DNA of 64,000 bases, from assembly GCF_000208925.1 (NCBI RefSeq), contig NW_001914870.1, forward strand, positions 6,351-70,350, read 5' to 3'. The translations under genes and the position numbers were made by a program. The notes beneath the pieces are model-generated. The model had not been told where the DNA came from. It worked only from the letters and a program-made list of their open reading frames with translations, and did no database searches. Origin of the DNA: Entamoeba histolytica HM-1:IMSS (Eukaryota; Evosea; Mastigamoebida; Endamoebidae). Positions 9,746 to 19,506 of this stretch are shown here, in pieces; position 1 is the first letter of the stretch; every line of letters begins with the position of its first letter.

Positions 9746-12145
9746 TTAATCAGGCACTGGTAATGGAATTTCTTTTGTAGCTCTAAACTTATCCATGTTA
9801 TTAGTCATTTCGAATTCAACTCTAAAAACGTTCCAAATTCCTCTTCTAGTTACTTCAATAATACTAATGACAACAACAATACATTCTTTAACAATTTTAT
9901 TTTCATCAAACCAATTAAAATATAATAAAATGATATTAATAGTCCAACCAAAACGAAGAGTAATATCAATGGCAATTGCAATAGGATAAATCCATTTATA
10001 ATACAAAGTTTTCTTTCTAAGGAAGTTATATTTTTTTCTCATCAATCCCCAATCCATTAAAATATCCCAAGTGCCTGAATAAATTGAATTACATAAATTA
10101 ATAAAAATATAAATTGGCACTGTTACTGTTTTATATAAAGAACGTATTCCTCCACCAATTCCATTACAAATGGAAACAAAATATTTACCAGCATTAGCTA
10201 ATTGATACATATTTCCAGAATCTCTTGCTGAACGAAAACATTGAAGAAAACGGAACATTGGAGGAATACATGAAAAAATTGGATTAATAAATTTAGTATA
10301 ATCCAACATTTTTACACCTCCAAATTCAGAATTAGAATCGTTATTAGTAATCCATCCTACAATAAAGAAAGTTATACAAAAAATATAATCACTAAAAAAT
10401 GGTGAAATAGAAGTCATTTGATCAGCCATCCAAAAATCTTTAAAATAAACTTTTTTCCAAGGAGCACTGATAATTCTAAAGATAACTTTAATAACCCAAG
10501 AATGTCTAATTTGTTTTATAATAAATACAATAGTTAATATTAACACATTAATTAATGGAAAAATCCAATAAGGGATATTATTTAAAAATTCAAATCCATA
10601 AGGTGGTGATAAACAAACCATCATACAATATAAACATGTAGTTGTTAATAATATTTGTGTAATACCTGATTCTATTGCATGAATATAATTATATTTTCTT
10701 TTTTGCATATCAAAAATAAATGGATAATTAATTCTTACTCTACGATAAATATACATATCAATTCCCCAATAAATTTGTAATAAAGAAAATAATAAAAATG
10801 CTCTTGTCATATTAATTATTGAAATAATTTCTTTTTCTGTAAGTTTTTTAATTGATAATGTATTTAATAATTGGTCATCTGATTGTTTAATACTTCTATA
10901 ATAACTAATTATTTTTATAATAAGTAATATTATAACATAAATTGTACCACCAAATAATACTCCAATTCTCCAATACCTCATTGGATTAATATCTTGTGAA
11001 TTAATTTTAAATTGGTTTAGTCTGTTTGTCTCATGAAAAGCATCTTGGAATAATTTCTCAGTTTCTTCTATAAGAATTTTAAGTTCAACCATTTTATAAA
11101 ATTTAGTACTTTCAAGAATTTCATCTTTAATTGTTTCCATTCTATCATATCCAGTTATTTTATCACTTTTTTTTAATATTTTAATAATTGCCTCATTATT
11201 TAATGAACAAAAATTTTGCATTAATAATAATCCTCTATAATATTCTTCTGCTGCTGTTCTTAATTTATTTCTTTTTCTTCTTGATATTTCACTATGTTCT
11301 TTTTCTAAGTCTAAAAGATCTTCTTCACAAATACCTTCATTATTATCACTATTACCTCCTTCTTCACTTCCTTCATTTGTTTTTACAGTAGAGTCTGTGC
11401 TATCTTCTTCACTACTAATAGTAGAACTTCCTTTCTTTTTTGAGTCTGAACTATTAAATGATCCTTCTCTTGAAATTGTTCCTCTTCGAGACCTTGCATG
11501 TTTTAATGTTGATGCTGCTAAATCAATTACATCTAATGAACCTCCAACTTCCTCTGTTTCTTGGAACATACTAGCAGCAATTTTTAAACTTTTTCTTTGG
11601 TTTCTTTTATTTTCTCTAGAATTTTCTGAATCCCCATTATTATATTTTAATACCTTTTTAATTCCTTTTTTTTCATGAGCTACCAATTGTTTATAAATTG
11701 GTTGGAACTTTTCTTTTTTATGTTGTTTTGGGTCAACAAGTCCAAATGCCATTAAACGATCATAAAAATCATTAATAAATCTACATGACTCTTTTAATCT
11801 ATCACAATAAAAAACATCAATCTTTTCTATATTAAAATCAAATTCTTTCCAAAAATTTTGTTCTTCTGTAGCAATTTTAGTTGTTAACATTGTATAATCT
11901 CCTTCTCCTCCTTCTTCACAAAATTGTCCACCTGGACTTTGTGGTTCTGTTGAATTATCTTCTTTGGCACTATTAGATTCATCACTCATTTCAATAACAA
12001 TATCTTCAACTTCATGTTGCATATCCCCTAATTGGTTTTTTAGTGTTTGTATTGAATTAAGCTTCCTACATAATAGATTATAATCAACATATTGGTCTTC
12101 CCATTCGACCGTCATCCCTTCATTGAATTTCTGCGCAAATTTCAT
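9746..12145 (-). CDS. SPX-EXS domain protein, XPR1/SYG1/PHO1-like phosphate exporter
   Basis: A 799-residue protein. The N-terminus MKFAQKFNEGMTVEWEDQYV begins an SPX domain. This is interrupted by acidic Ser/Glu-rich inserts (about 55-85 and 220-290) and ends with the helix around residue 310 (RTAAEEYYRGLLLMQNF). Hydrophobic helices start near residue 398. The C-terminal EXS domain includes the ISPFFSDYIFC region (about 583) and the ARDSGNMYQLANAGKYF region (about 645). Known family members sense inositol pyrophosphates through SPX and export phosphate across plasma or Golgi membranes. The length is close to that of animal XPR1. The stop lies about 150 bp from the LINE remnant, which has not entered the gene. 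Confidence 0.9.
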   Translation of the reverse strand: MKFAQKFNEGMTVEWEDQYVDYNLLCRKLNSIQTLKNQLGDMQHEVEDIVIEMSDESNSAKEDNSTEPQSPGGQFCEEGGEGDYTMLTTKIATEEQNFWKEFDFNIEKIDVFYCDRLKESCRFINDFYDRLMAFGLVDPKQHKKEKFQPIYKQLVAHEKKGIKKVLKYNNGDSENSRENKRNQRKSLKIAASMFQETEEVGGSLDVIDLAASTLKHARSRRGTISREGSFNSSDSKKKGSSTISSEEDSTDSTVKTNEGSEEGGNSDNNEGICEEDLLDLEKEHSEISRRKRNKLRTAAEEYYRGLLLMQNFCSLNNEAIIKILKKSDKITGYDRMETIKDEILESTKFYKMVELKILIEETEKLFQDAFHETNRLNQFKINSQDINPMRYWRIGVLFGGTIYVIILLIIKIISYYRSIKQSDDQLLNTLSIKKLTEKEIISIINMTRAFLLFSLLQIYWGIDMYIYRRVRINYPFIFDMQKRKYNYIHAIESGITQILLTTTCLYCMMVCLSPPYGFEFLNNIPYWIFPLINVLILTIVFIIKQIRHSWVIKVIFRIISAPWKKVYFKDFWMADQMTSISPFFSDYIFCITFFIVGWITNNDSNSEFGGVKMLDYTKFINPIFSCIPPMFRFLQCFRSARDSGNMYQLANAGKYFVSICNGIGGGIRSLYKTVTVPIYIFINLCNSIYSGTWDILMDWGLMRKKYNFLRKKTLYYKWIYPIAIAIDITLRFGWTINIILLYFNWFDENKIVKECIVVVISIIEVTRRGIWNVFRVEFEMTNNMDKFRATKEIPLPVPD

Positions 12146-12357
12146 TCAATTCAATTATCAGTTTCTTCTATCTTTCTCAAATCCTTCCTTCCAAAACTCC
12201 ACTTTTCTTCTTCCATTTCTTTCTCTTTCTTTCGTTTTTTTTCCATCTATTTTTCTTTTATTTCTCACAAAAAACAAAATAATAATTTAAAACTGTTTTT
12301 TATCTTGTCTCTTTATTTTTTTTTTCATTTCTACTTATTTTCTAAGAGTAAATGAAA

Positions 12358-12651
12358 TTAACAATAATCATCATTTGTTGGTTGTTCTTCTGAAGAATGA
12401 TTTGGTGTTTCATCTCCATTTCCTGGTGTTCCAGTACAATCTGTCATTGTCTGAAAACTATATCCACATGGATTAAAACTACTATACCCACATTTACAAT
12501 CTGTTCCACTAGCACAGGATAATGCTGAACCACTATCAGTTCCATAACACCAAATGAACTTTATGTGGTCAGTGCAATAAAATCCATTTTTCTTTCCTTT
12601 ACAAAAACCAGATAAAACATATTGTATTAATAAAATGATTAATATCATCAT
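12358..12651 (-). CDS. Small secreted cysteine-rich protein, possible carbohydrate-binding domain
   Basis: A 97-residue protein. It has a hydrophobic N-terminal signal peptide (MMILIILLIQYVLSG), nine cysteines in and after the likely mature start, and a polar Thr/Glu/Asn tail ending in Cys. The spacing around NGFYC, FIWC, SCASGTDC and NPC resembles small chitin- or polysaccharide-binding modules (C-x-NG-x2-C ... F-x2-C ... SC-x2-GT-x-C). Entamoeba secretes Cys-rich chitin-binding lectins in its cyst wall, so a wall or surface role is possible, but this is inference. The upstream region contains no obvious GAAC element. Confidence 0.65.
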   Translation of the reverse strand: MMILIILLIQYVLSGFCKGKKNGFYCTDHIKFIWCYGTDSGSALSCASGTDCKCGYSSFNPCGYSFQTMTDCTGTPGNGDETPNHSSEEQPTNDDYC

Positions 12652-12658
12652 AGTTTAG

Positions 12659-13611
12659 TTATTTTTTTTTCTAATTAATATATTCCTTTTCTATTTGTGT
12701 ATTTTCATTTAAAATAGATTCTTAGATTAAAATTCTTTCTTTTAATTTTAAAGAATTCAGGTATAAAACAAGTTATTTCATTGTTACAAATTCCATCTAT
12801 ATTTTTATTTCTCATAGTGAATCTGTATTGATAATGTATTTACTATTTTATTCTATTATTAAATATTCTTATTTAAAATAGGAATAATATATTTATAATT
12901 TTTTATTAAAAATTTATAAATATATTTTATCAATCTTTGTACAGAAATATTCTAATGACTCTTCGTTAAATATGCTTTTTTTCTTTGTTTCTTTCAAAAT
13001 AAATTATTATTTGAAAATATAATGTCAGAAACATCAAACAAATAGTAATATAAATTTGTATTTTAAATATTCCAATTGTTGTTTGGTTATTTAGTTTCAT
13101 TTTGTGTGTAAATTCCTATTCAATACTAATTAGTTATTATTATAATAGTATTATTATTTATTATAATGGTGTATTATTTATCAACATGTAAGTATATTTG
13201 ATAATGAATGGGTTGAATTGAATATATAGAGTGTTTTTATGAAAAAATAGTTTGTTATTTGATTGTTGATATTGAAGGAGAGAAAACATTGTCATAAAGT
13301 TATTGATATATTCTTCTTAAAACGACAATATAATGAATGAGGAGTTTTAATATTCATTAAAATAAAAATAAAATAACTTAAATTACGAATAATTCATTAA
13401 ATTTTGTTTGAAAAGACATTAAAACAAAAGAAATAAAATATGATGAGTAAATTGAATTGTTCACTTCTCAATAAGATGAAATACTAAATCATTAAGTAAG
13501 TCATAGTTGATTTATTTTTATTTATCCTCTTTTACAATTAATTATTATTATCCATATTTAATATACATTTAACTCAATAAAAAATTCTTGTTTATTAATT
13601 TATGTCTTTTT
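12659..13611. other. AT-rich intergenic stretch
   Basis: No open frame, RNA gene or repeat could be supported between the secreted Cys-rich gene and the pseudogene at 13612. Confidence 0.5.
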
Positions 13612-13947
13612 TTACTCTTCTTTCGTGTTATTTAAATTCTTCAATTGCATAGAAGAAAGCAGAAACTTTTCTGAGATTCTTTTACTTTTATTAATATGAT
13701 ATATAACATAATCTTCAATTGTTATATCAACTCTATAATATAAATTATAGGATTTACCATCTTTTGGAAGAATACCAATATATAATCACTTATATTGTCA
13801 GTAATACTCATCCATTTCTTGACAATTAATAGTAAAGAAAGTAATTAGACTCAATGGTTTCTTTCAATTAATATGAAATGTCATAACTAGTGTCTCTCCT
13901 CATCATAAAAGAACAGAAAACAATTCTGTTATTTTATCATTTACTAT
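13612..13947 (-). pseudogene. Pseudogene of an unrecognised protein; every in-frame stop is TGA
   Basis: Read on the minus strand, one frame stays coding-like for about 111 codons up to a TAA at 13612-13614. It includes LYIGILPKDGKSYNLYYRVD and ITIEDYVIYHINKSKR. It is broken by five in-frame TGA codons (plus-strand positions 13786, 13798, 13864, 13900 and 13903) and by no TAA or TAG. The frame has no TGG at all, and each TGA falls where a Trp would fit the aromatic/hydrophobic context. Upstream of 13948 the frame meets TAA codons. The family is not recognised. Decay by TGG-to-TGA changes is the simplest reading. A source using TGA for Trp is the alternative. Confidence 0.55.
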
Positions 13948-14095
13948 TTAGTATTGTTATTTTTCTATATTATTTATTCTATTATTTTAGTTATAAATAA
14001 CAAAATGAGTCAATTCTTTTTTCCATAGCTTGTTACTTAATTTTTAAGCATCTAAGATTGAATTGTCAAACTACAAAATCAATAGACTCTTAAAA

Positions 14096-14266
14096 ATGGG
14101 TTGTGTTTCATGCGTATTATTAATAATTCTTGCTTTTATTTTCCCACCTTTAGCTGTATTAATTAAAGCAGATTGTGGATTCAGTCTCTGTTTGAATATC
14201 ATCTTGACTTTAATTTGTTGGATCCCAGGTGTGATTCATGCTATTTACGTTGTCGTAACCGATTAA
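14096..14266 (+). CDS. Pmp3/UPF0057 family small membrane proteolipid
   Basis: A 56-residue protein with two hydrophobic helices. The family signature is clear: FIFPPLAVLIKADCGFSLCLNI followed by ICWIPGVIHAIYVV. In yeast and plants Pmp3/RCI2 proteins sit in the plasma membrane and affect membrane potential and salt tolerance. The ATG at 14096 is the first real ATG; the frame extends upstream only to a TTG. The N-terminus MGCVSC has Gly2 followed by two cysteines, like dual myristoylation/palmitoylation sites, which is unusual for this family. Length matches the family (about 52-60). Confidence 0.85.
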   Translation: MGCVSCVLLIILAFIFPPLAVLIKADCGFSLCLNIILTLICWIPGVIHAIYVVVTD

Positions 14267-14596
14267 TAGAACTTTGTATTTTCCTAAAGGATTAATACAA
14301 CTTTTGCTTTATACTTTCTTTGTTTCTTTTTCATTCATCCTATATCTTGAGAATGTATAAAAGAAATTTTTTGAAACGAAAAATATTTCTCACGACTTTA
14401 TAACAAAAACAAAAATAACTAAAATTAGTTAAATCTTTCTCTTTAACAAAAAGCAATCTTTTCATGATAATACTTATTTAAGAAAATAACTTAATATACT
14501 TTTTATTACTATAAATAACATACTTTCTTTTCATTAAAATAAGATACATAAAATACAAAATAAGATAAGAGAAAAAACACAAAAAAATCGAATCAT

Positions 14597-14893
14597 TTAT
14601 TTGTCTTTCTTTTCATTTCCAAGTTCGAAGTGCTTGCATCTCTTTAAGCATTTTTGAAGCTTATACTTGCATTTAGTACATTCGATCTTTAAGACAACTT
14701 TCTTAGTAGTTTTAGCCTTCTTCTTGAAAACTGGCTTGGTTTGACCTCCGAAACCTTGTTGTTTACGATCATATCTTCTTTTACCTTGGACGTGAAGTGA
14801 ATCCTTTCCTTTCTTATATTGAGAAACCTTATGTGGAGTATGTTTATCACATCTTGGGCAATAAGTTTTCCTAGTCTTTGGAACCACAACCAT
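14597..14893 (-). CDS. 60S ribosomal protein eL42 (L44/L36a)
   Basis: A 98-residue protein highly similar to eukaryotic eL42: [12 protein letters not shown] near the start, [18 protein letters not shown] in the middle, AKTTKKVVL, then CTKC and the closing KRCKHFELG. Four zinc-binding cysteines are present as two pairs. The Pro in the QTKP segment, associated in fungi with normal cycloheximide sensitivity, is retained. The protein sits at the 60S E site. The leader is very short, with two GAAC elements at 14923 and 14971, as expected of a strongly expressed Entamoeba gene. Confidence 0.97.
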
Positions 14894-14922
14894 CTTCTGA
14901 CTTTTAGGGTTGCAATCTTTTT

Positions 14923-14930
14923 AGTTCATT
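14923..14930 (-). promoter_or_regulatory. GAAC element (AATGAACT) of the eL42 gene
   Basis: An exact AATGAACT on the minus strand, 30-37 bp before the eL42 ATG. A second exact copy is at 14971-14978. The published Entamoeba core promoter places GAAC between a TATA-like element and the initiator. Confidence 0.6.
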
Positions 14931-14970
14931 AATGGGTTTCTTAAATAATGGTTTTATTATAATTCTTTTT

Positions 14971-14978
14971 AGTTCATT
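14971..14978 (-). promoter_or_regulatory. Second GAAC element upstream of eL42
   Basis: An exact AATGAACT on the minus strand, 78-85 bp before the ATG and about 48 bp upstream of the first copy. It is in a T-rich setting identical for several bases to that of the first copy (CTTTTTAGTTCATT on the plus strand), so a small local duplication is likely. Confidence 0.45.
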
Positions 14979-15017
14979 ATTATTTTTTATGAATAACACA
15001 ATTAAAAAAAATGTTAT

Positions 15018-15602
15018 TTAGTTGAGATGGGGAAGTTGTTGAGATATATCATGCAAAGCAGATGACAAGACACGTTGAATGGATGAGGCTATTAATTTTA
15101 ATTTTTCTGGAGAAGGATTGCGAATACCGATAGCAACAATTAATGTTTCAACACCTCCTAATAATGAAAACAATTGACGAGACAAAGCAGTAGGGAATGG
15201 GTTTTGAGAATTGCTTTTTCCAAATCTAAGTTCAGTTGACGTTTGTGTACAAACAACCCATTGACTGAAACACCCACAATCACTTAAGCAAATGAGCATT
15301 GTTTGTGTGTCAGAATATTGAGTTATTGAAACATTGATTAAATGGTCAGAACTTATTGTTGTTGTAATTGTGTATTGTTTTTCTGTTCCTTTAATTAGTG
15401 AGTAACTTGGTTTTGTGGAAGCCATTGTAAATAAATCAATAAAAGTCTTTTTAAATTCATTTTTTAAAATTTTAGCTTCTGAAATAATATTTGTATAAGA
15501 ACAATCTCTTGAAATTACTGTGTGAAGAAAGAGGTATGAAAGAAACAAATAAAACAAAGTCTTATTAAAAATTATCATCTTAAAGTGTTTTACTTCATCC
15601 AA
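15018..15602 (-). CDS. Hypothetical secreted protein
   Basis: A 194-residue protein. A second ATG at residue 9 begins a good signal peptide (MIIFNKTLFYLFLSYLFLHT...), with a likely mature start near RDCSYT. Either start could be used. The mature part is mixed alpha/beta with a Cys-rich strand (MLICLSDCGCFSQWVVC) and a C-terminal amphipathic helix. No family is recognised. A beta-rich small domain followed by a helix would fit a longin/roadblock-like fold, but the signal peptide argues against that. Confidence 0.7.
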   Translation of the reverse strand: MDEVKHFKMIIFNKTLFYLFLSYLFLHTVISRDCSYTNIISEAKILKNEFKKTFIDLFTMASTKPSYSLIKGTEKQYTITTTISSDHLINVSITQYSDTQTMLICLSDCGCFSQWVVCTQTSTELRFGKSNSQNPFPTALSRQLFSLLGGVETLIVAIGIRNPSPEKLKLIASSIQRVLSSALHDISQQLPHLN

Positions 15603-15829
15603 TAATCGTCATATTCATGTCTGTTCATAGAACAAAAAAATATCTCTTTAAATGTCTCCACATCAACAATATTATAAGGTGTTTAACAGAAGATTGTGAT
15701 TAAAACTTGATATTGTTATTCTGAAATAAAACCGTCATAAACAACAAAAAAATACTTAACAAAAAAAAATATGTGAAATATAAAAAGAAAAAGAAAAAAA
15801 AAATCTCAAAAATCAAACAAGTGAGAAAG

Positions 15830-16656
15830 ATGTCTGAATTTCAGGAATATCCAAGTCAACCATCTGTACAGTCAGGAGATTCTACATCAGTAAAAAGTGA
15901 TGAGCCAGTTGAGACTACTCTTGACGAACCAGTTCTTACTACTTTAGTTTGTTCGTGTTGGAGATTGTATTATATCGTTTTTGAAATTAAAAGAAAGAGA
16001 TAGAAAAGTAATAAAATGTAGTGGAGAGAAATTAAGCAAGTAGGTACAAAATTATTCCATGTTGTTGTTTTCTGTACTAAAACAGAAAAAGTTATAAAAG
16101 ACTGGGATTTATGGGGACCAATGCTCGTATGTTATATTCTTTCTTTATTACTTTCCATTAATATTATGATTCGTAAAGGCAATAATGGTAAAGATGACCA
16201 ATACAGTTCTTATATCTTTTCCATTGTTTTTATTTGTTTCTGGTTAGGATCAATAGTTATTTCGTTAAACACTAAATTCCTTGGTGGTCATTTAACTATT
16301 CCACAAAGTATCTGTATTGTTGGGTATTGTGTTTTCCCAATTTTTGTTGGTGCTATTACTACAACTATTGCAACAATTTGTTGGTCACCACTTTCTATTT
16401 ATGTTGGAGTTCCAGTTATGATTCTTTGTGATATCTGGTCATGTATGGGTTTGTTTTCCTTTTGTTATAATATCTTTCTATTGAAATACTTAATATTGTT
16501 TTAGCATCATTTGGATTCCTTCAAAGTGCTATTAAATTAACTAGAAGGCCATTAGCTGTTTTCCCAATTGTGTTATTCTTTACTATGTTATCATGGTTAA
16601 CTCTTGTTGTCAATATCACAGGTTTTACTAGCAATAAAGCTACCAGTGAAGCTTAA
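15830..16656 (+). CDS. YIPF6-like Yip1-domain membrane protein, three exons
   Basis: Joining 15830-15946, 16022-16448 and 16505-16656 gives 231 residues. Exon 1 carries the cytosolic TTLDEPVLTTL; exon 2 continues directly with REIKQVGTKLFHV and DWDLWGPM, as in YIPF6 proteins. The TM region has LGGHLTIPQSICIVGYCVFP, and exon 3 has LTRRPLAVFPIVLF before the last helix. Both introns begin GTTTGT and end TAG, and both splices keep frame and restore the family pattern. YIPF6/Yip proteins are Golgi/ER membrane proteins binding Rab GTPases. The ATG at 15830 is preferred over the upstream Lys-rich in-frame ATG at 15773, which reads like leader sequence. Confidence 0.9.
15947..16021 (+). other. Intron 1 of the YIPF6-like gene
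   Basis: 75 bp, GTTTGT donor, TAG acceptor. It splices phase 0 between the TTL codons and a TGG codon. Confidence 0.85.
16449..16504 (+). other. Intron 2 of the YIPF6-like gene
   Basis: 56 bp, GTTTGT donor, TTTTAG acceptor. The spliced codon is G|CA (Ala). Without splicing the frame ends at the TAG of the acceptor. Confidence 0.85.
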
Positions 16657-16744
16657 AGAAGAAAGGGAAAATTGATATGTTTTTGACATTTCATTTATTT
16701 AAAGAAAATAAAAAAATAAAGAATAAAAAAATAAAAATAACTCA

Positions 16745-17626
16745 ATGTTTAAAAACAATAAACCATTGACTCTTGTAGAACAGAAACAGTTATCTAAATC
16801 TACTGAGGCATATCAACAAGGGGTTATGATCTATTTACTTGTTAAAAGTGGATTTGAAGTACGAGTTAAACGTCTAGATAAAAGTGCTAAAAAGACAATT
16901 CAAAACTATCCTATAGTTTCATTAAAAAATTGTAAAACTGAAGAGGTTATTCCTTTTCAACAAAAAGTTGAGGAAGAAGCAAATTTTGCACGTAATAGAG
17001 AAAAAAAAGAACAACCTTCAGACCAAATACAACGACATTATGAAAGAAATAAAGTAACAATTGCATGTAATCGAACTATAGAATTTGTAGAGCAATTAGG
17101 ATTTACTATAGAACAACGAGGAACAAGATCAACAAAATATACAGTAAAATTAAAGAAATTTTCCCAAGTTATTGGTAATGGAATTAAAATACGAAAAGAA
17201 GATATTTTTACTATTGGAGGAAGTGTTATGAAGTATATTAAAGGTACTTTTGGAAAAAATGAAGAAAGTGTTATTGGAGTAGATTTATTGAATTCATTAA
17301 TATTCCCAAATGTAAGTATTGATGGTATTAAACAAAAAACAGAAGATGATACTATTATTCAAAATGAAAGACTTATTAGTTATGAAGATCCTAAAGAAGA
17401 GGAAAATACTATTGAAAGTAAAGAAATAAATAAAGAAAATAAAAGTTTTAATAAATGTGAAATTGTTGATGAATTTGATTTAGGTATAGATATTCCTAAT
17501 GAATTTATTGTTAAAGAAAAAAAAGATTTAACATCAGAAATAACTGGAAGTATTGTTCATTCATATGATCCTATTTTTTCATTTTATACTCCAAATGATA
17601 TTAATTCAAAATGGGCTAAAAAATAA
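16745..17626 (+). CDS. Hypothetical protein
   Basis: A 293-residue soluble protein. Residues 1-150 are basic and mixed alpha/beta, with a helix beginning KQLSKSTEAYQQGVMIYLLV. A middle segment (KFSQVIGNGIKIRKEDIF) precedes a long acidic low-complexity region from about residue 200, and a C-terminal DPIFSFYTPNDINSKWAKK block. No signal peptide, membrane segment or recognised catalytic motif is present. It lies 88 bp downstream of the YIPF6-like gene on the same strand, in its own transcription unit as far as can be seen. Confidence 0.75.
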   Translation: MFKNNKPLTLVEQKQLSKSTEAYQQGVMIYLLVKSGFEVRVKRLDKSAKKTIQNYPIVSLKNCKTEEVIPFQQKVEEEANFARNREKKEQPSDQIQRHYERNKVTIACNRTIEFVEQLGFTIEQRGTRSTKYTVKLKKFSQVIGNGIKIRKEDIFTIGGSVMKYIKGTFGKNEESVIGVDLLNSLIFPNVSIDGIKQKTEDDTIIQNERLISYEDPKEEENTIESKEINKENKSFNKCEIVDEFDLGIDIPNEFIVKEKKDLTSEITGSIVHSYDPIFSFYTPNDINSKWAKK

Positions 17627-18636
17627 AATGTTACTTTAACACTTTGATTATTTTTATCATTATTATTCTTTCATTTAATTTATTTTTTTTTGTTTTTTTA
17701 TTTTTTTATTTTGTTATTTTGTTTTATTAAATGTCATAAATAACAAAAAAAATAATTTAATAATTACTTTTATTAAAATTAATAAATTTGATTTATTATT
17801 TAAAATTATTTATATTATTATTAATTCATTTAATATTTAGTTTGTAGATTATTGTTTGATTGATTTATAAACAATTGTTTTTTTATCGAACAAAATTAAA
17901 ACATTTTTATACCCCACAAAAAATGATAACTCAATTTTTTTTTTTAAATTTTTAATAAAATGAAACACGTGGGAGATATTGATATTGTACAAAAATAGTT
18001 TCATTCAACAAGTTTCATTCAATTTTAGTTTATTTGTTGCTTTGTAATTGGTATATTAATAAAGTTAATGAAGTTATATACTTCTCTTAGTAAGATAAAT
18101 AACAATAAGATAAATAAAATATCTATTATTTAAAACACAAAACAAGTGTTAGTTATAAATAAAAAAAACTAATTTTATTATAAATTTACTAAAATGATGA
18201 TACTATATTATAATATTAATGATATAATCCATTTGCCGAAATTCCATTAGCAAATAAGTTTTATTAAAAGGGGGTTTTAACTTAATATAAAAGAAAGAGT
18301 ATAAAATAATTCTATAATAATAGATTTAGTTACCAACGTTTAATAAGACTATAAACAAACCCTTATAAAAAAGATAATTAAGAAAATGAAATGAGTTAAA
18401 ACATGAAAAGAAGTTAAAATGGGTTAATTTATTTTTTTTTTTAATTATTATATAATTTAAAAAATGTCTTTTCTTTTAATTTAACTTAAAATAGGATTTT
18501 TTTTTATTGTTAAAAAATGGTTTTAATCTACTTCAAGTATAAGATTTGTTTGCCACCTCATTTTTATCTTAGAAGAAGTATGAATTATAAAAAGATAAAA
18601 AAGAAGAACTTAAAAAAATTGAGAAAAAGAAAAAGG
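17627..18636. other. Intergenic region
   Basis: About 1 kb of AT-rich sequence with no supported gene. A CACGTG E-box-like hexamer lies near 17967. The last part is the A-rich leader of the Myb gene. Confidence 0.5.
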
Positions 18637-19206
18637 ATGTCTAGTTTTGGTGCATACATTTCAGGAGAGAGTAGTAGTGAAGGCAGTGGGTTACATCATT
18701 TATCACCAACACATCCTCACGAAAGATCAAGTTCAATTTCTCCTCAAAGAAAACAAAGAAAACAATATACAATCACGAAAAAAAGAGAAGTTTGGACAGA
18801 CGAAGAACATGCCCTTTTCTTAGAGGGGTTATCTTTGTATCATCGTGACTGGAAAAGAATAGAACAACATGTCAAAACTAAAACCGTTGTACAAATACGA
18901 AGTCATGCTCAAAAATACTTCCTAAAACTCCAAAAAATGCAACAACAAAATCCATCTTCTTCTCAAGATCTTCCATTGGTAAATTCTAATTTGTCAGACA
19001 AGAAACCATTAAGCACTCTTGAAAATGGGAAGAAAAGAAGAAATTCATTATCTGCTTTTACCCCTGTTGAAAGCACTCTTGAGTATTCTATTATTAACTT
19101 TTCTAATTCTGAATTTAATTCTCCCATCAACCCTTCTTCTCCTTTTAATGAACCAGTTAACACTCAACGTCACAATCAATATTTCCATCCGATTTATACC
19201 AATTAG
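18637..19206 (+). CDS. SHAQKYF-type single-repeat Myb transcription factor
   Basis: From the ATG at 18637 the protein has 189 residues. An N-terminal Ser/Gly/His/Pro segment precedes one Myb repeat (about residues 50-100) with three regularly spaced Trp/aromatic positions. The repeat ends in [14 protein letters not shown], the SHAQKYF hallmark of plant CCA1/LHY-like and Entamoeba/Dictyostelium single-repeat Mybs. The rest is Ser/Asn/Pro-rich. It is expected to act in the nucleus as a DNA-binding regulator. An in-frame ATG at 18517 would add 40 residues, but that stretch is A-rich, Lys-rich and unlike a conserved N-terminus. Confidence 0.9.
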   Translation: MSSFGAYISGESSSEGSGLHHLSPTHPHERSSSISPQRKQRKQYTITKKREVWTDEEHALFLEGLSLYHRDWKRIEQHVKTKTVVQIRSHAQKYFLKLQKMQQQNPSSSQDLPLVNSNLSDKKPLSTLENGKKRRNSLSAFTPVESTLEYSIINFSNSEFNSPINPSSPFNEPVNTQRHNQYFHPIYTN

Positions 19207-19506
19207 ACATTTTTATCATTTTTGTGCTGTGTTTGTATTGATATTTAATTGATTTTATGTGAGAATGTTTCTTTGGGATATTTAATTTATTATAATATAA
19301 AATTTATTCCTTTTTTTTTGTTTCTATTCATAAATCTTTTTTTGCAGTACTAAAAGTTAGGTACTGAGAAATTTAGAAACGAAATAACATATTTTTTTGT
19401 TTTATTGTATTGTACTGCAATAAATAGTTTTTGTTGAAGAATGGAAACGTCAAGAAAATAGAAAATCTTAAAAACAAAACTAAAAAGATTCTCTAATCAC
19501 TTACAA

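Noticed and set aside
13612..13947. Genome-wide TGA=Trp code
   Set aside because: Genes throughout the window use TGG for Trp and some end in TGA, so the standard code applies. Only this fragment is unusual.
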